Assembly (NCBI RefSeq): GCF_900747795.2
Contig: NC_041394.2
Span: 341,311,001 to 341,375,000, forward strand
DNA from: Erpetoichthys calabaricus
Taxonomy: Eukaryota > Chordata > Cladistia > Polypteriformes > Polypteridae
Direction: 5' to 3'
Length of the DNA stretch: 64,000 nt
The first letter of the stretch is position 1; every line of letters begins with the position of its first letter. The notes beneath the pieces are model-generated. The model worked only from the letters and a program-made list of their open reading frames with translations, was not told the origin of the DNA and ran no database searches. A program made the position numbers and the translations under genes. Shown here piece by piece: positions 22,690-34,619 of the stretch.

Positions 22690-24720
22690 TGTCACTCTTG
22701 TTACCCTTAAAGCTCCAACATCTTCAAAAAAGGAGGTTGTTGACTGCACTACTGACTATATCAACTTCTGTATGGACATTGTAGTTCCAGTAAGAACTGT
22801 ACGCTGCTATGCTAACAACAAGCCATGGATTACAAGTGACATCAAGGGCCTTTTGAACCAAAAGAAAAGGGCCTTTAAAGAAGGTGATCAGCATGAGCTC
22901 AAGCGCATGCAGAAGGAACTCCGAGTCCAGCTCAGGGCAGCGAAAGAGTAGTACAGGAGAAAGCTGGAGCAGAAGTTGCAGAACAACAGCATGAAGGAAG
23001 TCTGGGATGGGATGAAGATCATCACTGGCTGCAGCTCAAAGCGGGGTACCACCATCGAGAGAGACATGAAGAGAGCAAACCAAATGAACATCTTCTTTAA
23101 CAGGTTTGACCACCCTAACCCACTCTCACCTCGGAGTACTGCACTCTGTACACATCCTTCTGCTGATACCAACATAGGAGAGACATCCCCACCCACAATT
23201 ACAGCAGCGCAAGTGAGCAGAGAGCTGAGGAAACTTCCTGCCAGCAAAGCAGCAGGTCCAGATGGAGTATCGCCACGACTGCTGAAGGTCTGTGCATCAG
23301 AGCTGGGGGGTCCTCTACAGCGCATCTTCAACCTGAGCCTGGAACAGGGGAAAGTCCAGAGGCTTTGGAAAACATCTTGCATCACCCCAGTCCCAAAGGT
23401 ATCACGTCCTGGTGAGCTGAATGACTTCCGGCCTGTCGCTCTAACATCACATGTGATGAAGACCATGGAGCGGCTGCTGCTTCACCACCTGAGGCCACAG
23501 GTCCAATACGCCCTCGACCCTCTGCAGTTCGCATACCAAGAGAAGGTGGGAGCGGAAGATGCCATCATCTATATGCTACATCGATCCCTCTCCCACTTGG
23601 ACAGAGGCAATGGCGCTGTAAGAATTATGTTTCTAGACTTCTCTAGCGCCTTCAACACCATCCAACCTCTGCTCCTTAGGGACAAGATGACAGAGATGGG
23701 AGTAGATTCATACCTGGTGGCATGGATCGTGGACTATCTTACAAACAGACCTCAGTATGTGCGTCTCGGGAATTGCAGATCTGACATTGTGGTCAGCAAC
23801 ACAGGAGCGCCGCAGGGGACTGTACTTTCTCCGGTCCTGTTCAGCCTATATACATCAGACTTCCAATATAACTCGGAGTCCTGCCACGTGCAAAAGTTTG
23901 CTGACGACACTGCTATCGTGGGCTGCATCAGGAGTGGGCAGGAGGAGGAGTATAGAAACCTCATCAAGGACTTTGTTAAATGGTGCGACTTAAACCACCT
24001 ACAACTGAACACCAGCAAAACCAAGGAACTGGTGGTGGATTTTAGGAGACCCAGGCCCCTCATGGACCCCGTGATCATCAGAGGTGACTGTGTGCAGAGG
24101 GTGCAGACCTATAAATACCTGGGAGTGCAGCTGGACGATAAATTGGACTGGACTGCCAATACTGATTCTCTGTGCAAGAAAGGACAGAGCCGCCTGTACT
24201 TCCTTAGAAGACTGGCATCCTTCAACATCTGCAGTAAGATGCTGCAGATGTTCTATCAGATGGTTGTGGCAAGTGCCCTCTTCTACGCAGTGGTGTGCTG
24301 GGGAGGCAGCATTAAGAAGAAGGATGCCTCACGCCTGGACAAACTGGTGAGGAAGGCAGGCTCTATTGTTGGCATAGAGCTGGACGGTTTGACATCTGTG
24401 GCAGAGCAACGGGCACTGAGCAGGCTCCTATCAATTATGGAGAACCCACTACATCCATTAAACAGTGTCATCTCCAGACAGAGGAGCAGTTTCAGCGACA
24501 GACTGCTGTCACTGTCCTGCTCCACTGACAGACTGAGAAGATCATTCCTCCCCCAAACTATGCGACTCTTCAATTCCACCAGAGGGGGTAAACGTTGAAC
24601 ATTATTCAAGTTATTGTCGGTTTTTTACCTACATTTTTTATTACTCTTTAATTTAATATTTTTTGCTGCTGGAGTATGTGAATTTCCCCCTGGGATTAAT
24701 AAAGTATCTATCTATCTAAA
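22690..24720 (+). mobile_element. L2-like/Rex1-like LINE, 5'-truncated, young
   Basis: The readable sequence begins near 22690 inside the region between endonuclease and reverse transcriptase, continues through a 540-codon open frame and a short 3' UTR, and ends in GGGATTAATAAAGTATC with a (TATC)n tail at about 24700-24719. A TAG at 22949-22951 interrupts the frame upstream of the long ORF. The endonuclease is absent, as in most 5'-truncated copies. Confidence 0.88.
22976..24598 (+). CDS. LINE reverse transcriptase, 540 codons open
   Basis: This is an uninterrupted frame covering the complete reverse transcriptase of an L2/Rex1-type LINE. Landmarks are GPDG at residues 94-97, NDFRPVALTS at 149-158, FLDFSSAFNTIQ at 219-230 (catalytic Asp 221), GAPQGTVLSPVLF at 277-289, and FADD at 308-311 (catalytic Asp 310 and 311). 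YLGVQLDD follows, and the C-terminal SFLPQTMRLFN block is the usual end. The M at the frame start is not the true start: upstream codons after the TAG at 22949-22951 (YRRKLEQKL) continue the same protein. Expression is unlikely from this truncated copy. Confidence 0.9.
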   Translation: MQNNSMKEVWDGMKIITGCSSKRGTTIERDMKRANQMNIFFNRFDHPNPLSPRSTALCTHPSADTNIGETSPPTITAAQVSRELRKLPASKAAGPDGVSPRLLKVCASELGGPLQRIFNLSLEQGKVQRLWKTSCITPVPKVSRPGELNDFRPVALTSHVMKTMERLLLHHLRPQVQYALDPLQFAYQEKVGAEDAIIYMLHRSLSHLDRGNGAVRIMFLDFSSAFNTIQPLLLRDKMTEMGVDSYLVAWIVDYLTNRPQYVRLGNCRSDIVVSNTGAPQGTVLSPVLFSLYTSDFQYNSESCHVQKFADDTAIVGCIRSGQEEEYRNLIKDFVKWCDLNHLQLNTSKTKELVVDFRRPRPLMDPVIIRGDCVQRVQTYKYLGVQLDDKLDWTANTDSLCKKGQSRLYFLRRLASFNICSKMLQMFYQMVVASALFYAVVCWGGSIKKKDASRLDKLVRKAGSIVGIELDGLTSVAEQRALSRLLSIMENPLHPLNSVISRQRSSFSDRLLSLSCSTDRLRRSFLPQTMRLFNSTRGGKR

Positions 24721-25260
24721 AACAAATTCTTGGTCAGCTGCCACACACTTGACATGGGTGTACATGTGCGGCTTTACATTGGACTGGCACCCCATCCAGG
24801 GTTGGCATACTTTGTCCACAAAGAAGAAATTGAAAAGCGGATAAGAAAGACAATGAATGGATAGAAGGGGTCACTGACTGGTCAGTAGCCAAACTACTGC
24901 CTCTTGTGACCACTCTAAATTTTACACGGCAATTTATACAAAAAGGAAATCTAAAAGATAAAAGCAGAAAGCATTCAGTGAAATCCTGAGCAGTGAAACA
25001 TGAAAGGAGAAAATGAGAAACAACCAGAGAGTTAGACGAATGGAGACTTTAACAGGAGGACTGAGGGGTGGAACTGAAGTTGAGTGGCACCCTCTAGTGG
25101 ACACCCGCCATATTACACACATGGAAAAGGTCAGCAGTGAAGGGGGGATGAAAAGAACACAGTGCAGTGTAACAGAAATAAGAATAAAGTAAAAACACAA
25201 GAATAAAACACCTGAAATAAAGAACTTTAAATATTATATCTAAAATGAATTAAGTTTTAA
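24721..25260. other. No gene; SINE-like remnant at 24770-24865
   Basis: Around 24778 the sequence TGGACTGGCACCCCATCCAG and an end like GCGGATAAGAAAG..AATGGATAGA resemble a worn fish SINE 3' part. The rest has no recognisable content. Confidence 0.4.
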
Positions 25261-25273
25261 ATGATTTAAGAAC

Positions 25274-25573
25274 GGTGGTGCAGTGGGTATCGCTGCTGCC
25301 ACACAGGAGACCCGGCTTCGCTTCCCGGGTCCTCCCTGCATGAAGTCTGCATGTTCTCCCCGTGTCTGCGTGGGTTTCCTCCCACAGTCCAAAGACATGC
25401 AGGTTAGGTGCATTGGCGATCCTAAATTGTCCCTAGTGTGTGCCCTGTGGTGGGCTGGCACCCTGCCTGGGTGTTGATTCCTGCTTTGCGCCCTGTGTTG
25501 GCTGGGATTGGCTCCAGCAGACCCCCCGTGACCCTGTAGTTAGGATATAGCGGGTTGGATAATGGATGGATGG
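25274..25573 (+). mobile_element. SINE-A, plus, perfect target duplication
   Basis: Nearly full length (head GGTGGTGCAGTGGGTATCG to tail (ATGG)n). The 13-bp duplication ATGATTTAAGAAC at 25261-25273 and 25574-25586 is perfect, so the insertion is young. Confidence 0.95.
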
Positions 25574-25592
25574 ATGATTTAAGAACAAAATA

Positions 25593-25800
25593 AGTCATGA
25601 TTATGTTCTTGGATTTCTCCATGGCCTTTATCCCCATTCAGCCTTATCAACTATTGAAGAGGCTCAAGGCTATGCATCATGATGCCCCCCTCAGTCTCCA
25701 GGACTACGTGAACAACAGACGAGAGTTTGTGAGGGTTAAGGGCTGTGTGTCAGAACTGGTGGTGTGTAATACTGGAGCACCTTTGGGAAATGTTCTTGGG
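25593..25800 (+). mobile_element. L2-like LINE fragment, plus
   Basis: The frame contains FLDFSMAFIPIQPYQLLKRL and CNTGAPLGNVL, the fingers and palm of the same LINE subfamily as 31030-32430. The first catalytic Asp is kept; FADD is absent because the copy ends before it. Confidence 0.8.
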
Positions 25801-26190
25801 TGACACGATCACACAGTCACATGACCTTCAGAGCTGACAGGTGAGCTGGTGTAGCCAAACTGCCCCCTCTAGTGGGCACTCTCAATATTAAATGAATGGC
25901 AAGATTTTGGTTTGATCAAATCGCTATTTTGTGCAGATTTCTTAATATTGTCATTACCTTTAAGAACAGTGCAGCTTTGTTTAGGTTATGGAAGACTTTG
26001 TATGGGGAAAAGAACATTTACTTTAGTTAATTTTATTAATAATGGTTATGTATTAACAAAACATGAATCTAATTATTTTTTTACATTTTGTAAAATAAAT
26101 TCACAATGGTGTTTGGTGAAAACCAATAAGGATGACTGACATTTGCTGTGTAACTAATAAAGAAGGATATTAAATGTTGAATTTGACACT
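25801..26190. other. No gene recognised
   Basis: AT-rich spacer between a LINE fragment and a Tc1-type inverted repeat. Confidence 0.45.
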
Positions 26191-27539
26191 CACTCATTCT
26201 TCAATGTACTTTGACTTTGATTTCATTGCAGACAGTATGAAGCCAAGATAGTTCATGTTCTGTCTGCTCAACTTCATGTCATTTTTTATTATACTTCCAT
26301 TCCTGCATTTCAGGCCTGCAACATATTGCAAAAACAGTTGGGATGGGATGGGGGGGGGGGGCAGAAATGAGGTTAAATAATTAAATAATGATGGGATTTC
26401 AAACAGGCAATTGTAATCGTGACTTGTACCCATGAACGGCTGAGTCTCTGAGGAGCAAAGATGGGCAGAGGATCTCCAGTTTGTCAACACACAAGTGAGA
26501 AAATGATGGAGATGTTTAAAAACAATGTTCCTCAAAGAAAGATTGGAAGGGATTTGCAAATCTCTTCCTCTGTGGTGTGTAATATCATTAAATGGTTCAG
26601 CGATCCGAGGAATTTCAGTGCGTAAAGCCCAAGGGCAGACCACCCGCAATCTCCGACCCCTCAGACCACAGGCACTGCATCAAGAAGTGTCACTCATCAG
26701 TAGCTGACAGATCCTCATGGGATGACAAGGGATTACTTTAGCAAACCTTTGTCAAGCACTACAATATGGAGTTCATCCACAAATACCACTTCAGTCTTTA
26801 CTGTACAATAAAGATGCCTCATGTTCACCGTGTCCAGAAGTGGTGTTGACTTCTCTGGGCTCTGAGGTGTCTGAGATGGACCATCGCACAGTGGAAGTGT
26901 GTATTGTGGTCAGATGAATCAAGACTCCAGATCTTTATTGGAAGAAATGAACGCTGTGTGCTCTGGACCATCCAGACGATTATCAGCAACACGTCCAAAA
27001 GCCTGCAGGGCTTGTCATGGTATGGGGTTGTGTCAGTGCCCATTTACACTTACATGATGGCAGCATTAATGGAAAAAAAGTACATTGACATTTTAGAGCA
27101 ACATGGCTACTGGACTGCCCCTCCTTTAACTGCCACCTTATCGTGGTGGAGGGGTTTGCGTGTCCCAATGATCCTACGAGCTCTGTTGTCCGGGGCTTTA
27201 TGCCCCTGGTAGGGCCACCCAAGGCAAACTGGTCCTAGGTGAGGGATGAGACAAAGAGCAGTTAAACAAACCTCCTACGATGGAAAACAATTTTGGACGG
27301 CGTTTTCCCTTGCCCGGATGCGGGTCACCGGGGCCCCACTCTGGAGGTGGGGCTCGATGGCGAGCGCCTGGTGGCCGGGCCTGCACCCATGGGGCTCGGC
27401 CGGGCACAGCCCGAAGAGGCAACGTGGGTCCCCCTTCCCATGGGCTCACCACCTATGGGAGGGGCCAAGGAGGTCGGGTGCAGTGTGAGTTGGGTGGTGG
27501 CCGAAGACGGGGACCTTGGCGGTCCGATCCTTGGCTACA

Positions 27540-30352
27540 GAAGCTGGCTCTTTGGACGTGGAATGTCACCTCTCTGAAGGGGAAGGAGCCTGAGCTAGTG
27601 CGCGAAGTTGAGAGGTTCCGGCTAGATATAGTCTGACTCACCTCGACGCACAGCTTGGACTCTGGAACCAATCTCCTTGAGAGGGGCTGGACTCTGTACC
27701 ACTCTGGAGTTGCCCCCGGTGAGAGGCGCCGAGCAGGTGTGGGTATACTTATTGCCCCCCGACTTGGAGCCTGTACATTGGGGTTTACCCCGGTGGACGA
27801 GAGGGTAGCCTCCCTTTGCCTTTGGGTGGGGGGACGGGTCCTAACTGTTGTTTGTGCGTATGCACCGAACAGCAGTTCGGAGTACCCACCCTTTTTGGAG
27901 TCCCTGGAGGGTGTGCTAGAGGGCATAATAATAATAATAATAATTTTTTGCATTTATATAGCGCTTTTCTCACTACTCAAAGCGCTCAGCAATTGCAGGT
28001 TAAGGGCCTTGCTTAAGGGCCCAACAGAGCAGAGTCCCTATTGGCATTGACGGGATTCGAACCGGCAACCTTCCGATTGCCAGTGCAGATCTCTAGCCTC
28101 AGAGCCACCACTCCGCCCTTACCTTACACTCCGGCATACCTTCTGGGGACTCCCTCGTTCTGCTGGGAGACTTCAATGCTCACGTGGGCAATGACAGTGA
28201 GACCTGGAAGGGCGTGATTGGGAGGAATGGCCCCCTCCGATCTGAACCCGAGCGGTGTTTTGTTATTGGACTTCTGTGCTCGTCACGGATTGTCCATAAC
28301 GAACACCATGTTCAAGCATAGGGGTGTTCATATGTGCACTTGGCACCAGGACACCCTAGGCCTCAGTTCGATGATTGACTTTGTGGTCATGTCGTCGGAC
28401 TTGCGGCCACATGTCTTGGAGACTCGGGTCAATCCCCGAACCCGTTGGTGGACACCAGCGGTGAAGGATGCCGTCAAGCTGAAGAAGGAGTCCTACAGGT
28501 CCCTTTTGTCCTGTGGGACCCTGGAGGCAGCTAATAGGTACCGGCAGGCCAAGCGGAATGCGGCTTTGGTGGTTGCTGAGGCAAAAACTTGGGCAAAGGG
28601 AGGAGTTTGGGGAGGCCATGGAGAACGACTTTCGGACGGCTTCGAGGAGATTCTGGTCCACCATCCGGCGTCTCAGGAAGGGGAAGCAGTGCAGTGTCAA
28701 CACTGTATATGGTGGGGATGGTGCGCTGCTGACCTCGACTCGGGACGTTGTGGGTCGGTGGGGGGGAGTACTTCGAAGACCTACTCAATCCCATTAACAT
28801 GCCTTCCAATGAGGAAGCAGAGCCTGGGGACTCAGAGGTGGGCTCCCCCATCTCTGGGACTGAGGTCACCGAGGTGGTCAAAAAACTCCTTGGTGGCAGG
28901 GCCCCGGGGGTGGATGAGATACGCCCAGAGTTCCTCAAGGCTCTGGATGTTGTAGGACTGTCTTGGTTGACACGCCTCTGCAACATCGCATGGACATCAG
29001 GGACAGTGCCTCTGGATTGGCAGACCGGGGTGGTGGTCCCCCTCTTTAAAAAGGGGGATCGGAGGGTGTGTTCCAACTACAGAGGGATCACACTCCTCAG
29101 CCTCCCTGGAAAAGTCTATTCAGAGGTCCTGGAGAGGAGGGTCCGTCGGATAGTCGAGCCTCGGATTCAGGAGGAACAGTGTGGTTTTCGTCCTGGTCGC
29201 GGAACAGTGGACCAGCTCTATACCCTTAGCAGGGTCCTGGAGGGTGCATGGGAGTTTGCCCAACCAGTCTACATGTGTTTTGTGGACTTGGAAAAGGCAT
29301 TCGACCGTGTCCCTCAGGGAATCCTGTGGGGGGTACTCCGGGAGTATGGGGTACCGGACCCCCTGATAAGGGCTGTTCGGTCCCTGTACGATCTTTGCCA
29401 GAGACTGGTCCGCATTGCCGGCAGTAAGTCGAACCCGTTTCCAGTGAGAGTTGGACTCCGCCAGGGCTGCCCTTTGTCACCGATTCTGTTCATAACTTTT
29501 ATAGACAGAATTTCTAGGCGTTGAGGGGGTCCAGTTTGGTGGGCTCAGGATTGGGTCACTGCTTTTTGCAGATGATGTTGTCCTGTTTGCTTCATCAGGC
29601 CGTGATCTTCAGCTCTCTCTGGATCGGTTCGCAGCCGAGTGTGAAGGGGCTGGGATGAGAATCAGCACCTCCAAATCCGAGACCATGGTCCTCAGCCGGA
29701 GAGGGTGGAGTGCCCTCTCAGGGTTGGTAGCGAGATCCTGCCCCAAGTGGAGGAGTTCAAGTATCTCGGGGTCTTGTTCACGAGTGAGGGAAGAATGGAG
29801 GGTGAGATCGACAGGCGGATCGGTGCGGCATCCGCAGTAATGTGGGCTCTGCATCGGTCTGTCGTGGTGAAAAAGGAGCTGAGCCATAAGGCAAAGCTCT
29901 CAGTTTACCAGTCAATCTATGTTCCTACCCTCACCTATGGTCATGAGCTATGGGTAGTGACCAAAAGAACGAGATCGCGAATACAAGCGGCTGAAATGAG
30001 TTTCCTCCGCAGGGTGTCTGGGCTCTCCCTTAAAGATAGGGTGAGAAGCTCAGTCATCCGGGAGGGGCTCAGAGCGGAGCCGCTGCTCCTCCGCATCGAG
30101 AGGAGTCAGATGAGGGGGCTCGGGCATCTGATCAGGATGCCTCCTGGACGCCTCCCTGGTGAGGTGTTCTGGGCACGTCTAACCGGGAGGAGGCCCCGGG
30201 GAAGACCCAGGACACGCTGGAGGGACCATGTCTCTCGACTGGCCTGGGAACGCCTTGGGATTCTCCCGGAAGAGCTAGAAGAAGTGGCCGGGGAGAGGGA
30301 AGTCTGGGCATCTCTGCTCAAGCTGCTGCCCCCGCGACCCGACCTCGGATAA
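27540..30352 (+). pseudogene. Rex3 endonuclease-reverse transcriptase, broken
   Basis: The frame begins with an APE-type endonuclease (LALWTWNVTSLKGKEPELVR; VLTVVCAYAPNSS). After the SINE it resumes with [37 protein letters not shown] and MIDFVV (APE motifs). A direct jump from LETRV to NPRTRWWTP near 28430 shows loss of the endonuclease-RT linker. Reverse transcriptase follows in two main frames (28748-29524 and 29705-30352): APGVDEIRPEFL, CSNYRGITLLS, CFVDLEKAFDRVP, GLRQGCPLSPILF, LFADDVVL near 29570, EFKYLGVLF. It ends in PPRPDLG then stop. Several frameshifts, including near 29520 and 29700. Confidence 0.9.
27926..28118 (-). mobile_element. SINE-B, minus, in Rex3
   Basis: On the minus strand: GGCGGAGTGGTGGCTCTGAG head, B box GGTTCGAATCCC, core GGGCCCTTAAGCAAGGCCCT, GAGCGCTTTGAGTAGTGAGA, AAGCGCTATATAAATGC and an (ATT)n tail. 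It matches 60962-61138. It splits the Rex3 endonuclease. Confidence 0.88.
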
Positions 30353-30765
30353 GTGGGAGACAATGGATGGATGGCTACTGGACTGGCCTGCCTGCAGTCC
30401 TCACCTGTCCACAATAGAGAATGTGTGGATAATTCTGAAACGAGAAACGTGACAACGATGATCCCATACTGCGGCACACCTTAAGATGTGTTTGGAGGAA
30501 GAATGGGACAAAACAGCACCAGAAACGTTTCATCGCTTGGTATCCTCAGTGCCAAAACGTCTCTGACGTGTCGTGAGAAGGAATGGTGACTTTACAAAGT
30601 GGTGAATGCTTTACCGACCCCACTTGTTTGGAATGTGTTACAGGCCTGAAATGCAGGAATGGATGAACATTAAGAAAGGAAATTAAGTACAGCAGAGAAA
30701 ACATGAAAGGTCCTGGGTCTGCAATGAAATACAATTCAAAGTACATTTAAGAATATCTGCGTTTT

Positions 30766-31029
30766 ATATATATATATATTTTTTTTGCATTTTCCATACC
30801 TTCCTAGCTTTCTCTTCTGATTTGATTGTAGTATTCAGTCTAAGACCCATGAATCCTTCATATTCCCAATTAATGAATTGCACACTGGTGAATGACCACC
30901 GGACTGTTGTTTTGTGATGTCAGTAAGACCAGAATAAGCCTTTGTGAAGATCTCATTACATAACAGGATCCAAGTAAGAGACACATTTCTGCAGTGCTTA
31001 ACACCTTCTCTCCCTTTCCCTGAATTTCC
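30766..31029. other. Spacer, no gene recognised
   Basis: A short TA run and AT-rich DNA lie between the Tc1 inverted repeat and the next LINE fragment. Confidence 0.4.
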
Positions 31030-32430
31030 AGTAGGTTCCCCAGCTGTGGAAAACATCCTGTGTGGTCCCAGTGCCAAAGAAGGGGCATTGCAGTGACCCC
31101 AAGGACTTCAGACCAGTTGCTCTTACTTCATACATCATGAAGACCTTTGAGCGGCTGGTCCTAAAACAGCTATGGCCTCTCGTTTCAGCACATCTGGATG
31201 GTCTGCAGTGTGCCAATCAGACACATATCAGTGTTGAGGATGCGGTCATCTGTCTGCTCCACAGTCCTACTCTCACTCGTACAAAGCCGGCACCACAGTC
31301 GTGATCATGTTCTGGGATATCTCCATGGCCTTTATCCCCATTCAGCCTTATCGACTATTGAAGAGGCTCAAGGCTATGCATCATGATGCCCCCCCCCCCC
31401 CCCCCCCCCCTCAGTCTCCTGGACTACGTGAACAACAGACAAGAGTTTGTGAGGGTCAAGGGCTGTATGTCAGAAGTGGTGGTGTGTAATACTGGAGCAC
31501 CTTTGGGAAATGTTCTGCCTCTCTTCTTGTTCACCCTCTACACAACTGACTTCCAGTCCAATCCCAGCACTTGCCACCTGCAGAAATTCTCAGAAGACTC
31601 CTCCATCATTGGCTGCACTAATAATGGAGACGAGTCAAAGTACAGGAGGCTTGTGAAGGACTTTGGCTTGTGGTGCAGGAGAACCACCTGCTGATCAAAT
31701 ATCAGCAGAGCAAAAGAGTGGGTGGTGGACTTCTGGCAGGTCAAAGAGGCTCTGAGACCACCCGCTCTTTAGTGGGAGAACGTGCACGTGGTGCAGAGCA
31801 AAAGTACCTGGAGGTCCAGGTGAGCCATATGAGCAGCAAACTGGACTGGTCTGATGACACAGTGGTGCTGTACAAGATGGGCCGGAGCAGACTGGACTTC
31901 CTGAGCGGACTCTGGTCTTTTCATGTGTGCAGCAAGCTGCTGGAAATCTTCTAAAAGTCAGGAGTAGCCAGTGTGGTCGTTCTACACCGTTGTCTCCTGG
32001 GGCATTCAAACAAAGCACAAGGCCAGAAGAAACCAATCAGAAAAGCTGCTCCATCACAGGGCAAACCCTGGGCACTGTTGTGGAAAGAGGATGGGGGCAA
32101 AACCGGAGGTCATCAGGAAAAATCCCCTCCAGGTGGGAATCTCTGTGGGGCACTTTTAGCCACAGGCTCATTCCAGCACTGTGTGCTAAGACGAGCCTTG
32201 GGGGTCTTTGCTGCCAACTTCAATGCGTCCTTCTAACATCCTGAACTAAATGCTGATACTCTAAGTTCATTTTACTATTTCTGCACAATTTACACCAATT
32301 GATCGACTGACTGATCGATTGATTGTATTATTTGTCTTGGGTGTCCACGTCCTTGATTTTTTATGTTTCTGCTGCTGTTTGTGTCCAAAGCTCCCTTTGG
32401 GATTCGCAAAGTTTATCTAAATTAATTTAG
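31030..32430 (+). mobile_element. L2-like LINE fragment, plus, decayed
   Basis: Plus frames encode LWKTSCVVPVPKKGHCSD, DFRPVALTSYIMKTFERLVL, then FWDISMAFIPIQPY, APLGNVLPLFLFTLYTTDFQ, a degraded FADD (FSEDSSIIG) and thumb residues to about 31950. A 20-base C run near 31391-31410 has expanded inside the frame. The 3' end has CCCTTTGGGATTCGCAAAG, a worn LINE tail. Same subfamily as 25593-25800. Confidence 0.82.
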
Positions 32431-34199
32431 GTTCCCTCTTTAAGATTTTTTGCACGAAGTCCCAGTCAATGTGCCCTTACTTTGAAGGGCATCTTTGGGT
32501 CAGAGAGGACCAAACTGTCAACAGGCCACACTTACAAATTAGAAATAAAAACAGTTTATTAATTGTCCATTCATTATTAACACCAAAGGCTCATGTATTA
32601 ATAATCTCTAACGTACAAGGCCTCCAAGAACTCAAAGTAAAGAAGCAGAAAAAAATATTTAAAGCAAAACAAAATGTCAAGAACGTTCACTTTGTAAGAG
32701 GCCTGACTCACCTTTGATTAACTCTGCTGGTTATCAGATGAAACGCAGAAAGCAAGCTGATGAAATGTCAGCTAACAGGAGCGCCGCAGAACAATCCTTG
32801 TGAATGAAGACAGACCAGCGAGGGCAGCTGGCTTTATTCACGTGTTACACGTCTGTCCTTCTCAGAGTGCCATCCACTTTGTGCTCCAGGCCCAAACTCC
32901 AAATGTGCTACGGGGTACAGTGGGGTTGTCGATCTGGAAGTGGCACTCTATACAGGGCTGATGAATGGTGCCATAAAAATCAAAGAAAAGTGATTGATCA
33001 CAAATGCCACATTACGTGTTTGTATGATCGTTGTGTTGACGTTACAGTTTCAGAACATGCTAACCGATAAATAAGACTAATTCAGTGCATGGTCACAGAT
33101 TTGAAATCAAAAACACATGAAGTTTGAAGTCTGCAGTCCATGGCTGCCCTCAACAGTCCCTCAGGAGTGACTGATAGTTCTTTCCACCAATCAGTTTTCT
33201 TCTTTTGTTGTTAGTTGGTACCTGCCTTTTCTGTTTTGTCCTTTCTGATTTTGTCCATGTCACCGCTGCCACGTAGCATATTTCATCAATGTCAGCTCTT
33301 AATTTTTTCCACTTTGTATATTTTTCTGCCTTCTTCCATTTCATAGCCAATGTACTCTTTTTAGACAAGTCCTTGTAAGAGTCAAGCTATACTCACACAT
33401 TTGAGAACATCAATCAAATGAAATGTAAAAAGAGTGTGGCCAAAAAACGAAACATAAACTTACAAAATACAGAAAGTCCAAGCAGAGTGAACCAACATCA
33501 AGTAGTGAGGGGGTCAAATTTGACCTTCAGTGTATCCACTTCTGCTTTTTGGAGTTTTGTGTCAAGTAAATGAAGCCGGAGCTTTGTGTAGCTGACACTC
33601 TCTCAAAGCAGAGCTTTCTAATTGTCCATCCTGCTGTTTGAGTTTATTGGAGCTCCTGTGGCCTACAGCTTTTGGCTTCAAAGTGAAGGAACGCCTTGGG
33701 TATCGATATGAAAAAGTGAATTGAAACCTGAACCAACACATTCGGAGTATAGAGTGTCCTTCACACACCACCCCAGGATATACTGACATGTAGCAAAGTG
33801 ACATCCATTATATTTTTAGGTTAATTTATCAAATTAACAGCTAAGTCAGCATAGATCCCTTTTTCTCTTATATGTCAGACAATAAAATAAGTCCATTTAA
33901 TTTTCATTATGTTCTGCATTCATTATGGTGTCCCATTTGTCATAAAATATTTTAAATAATATTCCTTCTATACATTAATTGATATTCTTCACAACTGTGG
34001 TCCCCTGTACTAACCCTAGCATGCTGTTGTGACACCCTCTTCAGGTCTTAAACATTTCTCTTTGAACCCTGAATGTTTCATTTTATTTGTATTTAGATCT
34101 TCTAAAAATTCCCACTTTTGGACTCACCCTTGACACACAGCCAATGAATGTGCTTGGTTTGTATAGACTCTTATCATTTATAAATAAACTAAATAAGTC
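32431..34199. other. No gene recognised
   Basis: Several short open frames (60-90 codons) on both strands lack recognisable domains. I see no inverted repeats or tandem structure. Confidence 0.45.
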
Positions 34200-34330
34200 T
34201 TATAAAGCACCTCTACATTGATTGGTCTGTCATGTGACAGCTCTCTTTCTGGTCTCCTCTCCACCGCAACTGTCCCTCCCCAGTATCTGATTGGACAGCA
34301 TTGGCCGTCAGCTGACGTCACTAACTGACT
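34200..34330. promoter_or_regulatory. Promoter-like patch with CCAAT-type boxes and CRE
   Basis: Three ATTGG (inverted CCAAT) motifs and a perfect TGACGTCA at 34313-34320 lie within about 110 bp of GC-richer DNA. No clear donor follows in either direction, so strand and target are unknown. Confidence 0.3.
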
Positions 34331-34619
34331 TCATTATCAGAGTTTATAATATTCCCCTTGTTGTCAGTGGCACCTCCTGGTAGTTGGCACTGCACTGTGG
34401 ATTTGATTTGACTTCTCCATTTTTTCATTATTACATTGAACTTTTTCAGTTGTGTTCTGTGGTTGAAGTTGTTATCACCACACAGTACTGTTGCTACCTC
34501 ATTCTGTTGTCTGGTGTTTGTATTGTTCACCATCTTATGTCACAGCACTGGTGCAGAGATGATCAGTCCCTGTATGGTTGACGTCCTGGCAGTACAGTTT
34601 CCGAGTCCTTCATGAAATC

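Larger units (their letters stand above)
27118..30370 (+). mobile_element. Rex3 LINE (RTE clade)
   Basis: Flanked by a perfect 15-bp duplication ATGGCTACTGGACTG at 27103-27117 and 30371-30385. The 3' end is a short (ATGG)n run, as in Rex3. Two sites identical to the binding sites of the widely used Rex3 PCR primers are present at 29018-29037 and 29462-29482 (recalled from the literature). The 5' part starts with a CCACCTTATCGTGGTGGAGG hairpin. A SINE-B interrupts the endonuclease region at 27926-28118, and a block appears deleted at about 28430. Confidence 0.92.
26195..30765 (+). mobile_element. Tc1/mariner remnant (family 3) split by Rex3
   Basis: Inverted repeats of roughly 130 bp pair 26195-26330 with about 30640-30765; shared blocks are AATGTACTTTGA, ATTTCATTGCAGAC and TTCCTGCATTTCAGGCCTG. 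Plus-strand transposase pieces before and after the Rex3 insertion are readable: WSDESRLQIFIGRN near 26900-26945 (first catalytic Asp), then on the far side DNA for GLACLQSSPVHNREC-like text at 30386-30430, a worn version of WPACSPDLSTIEN. Frameshifts abound. The Rex3 insertion has a 15-bp target duplication. Confidence 0.8.
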
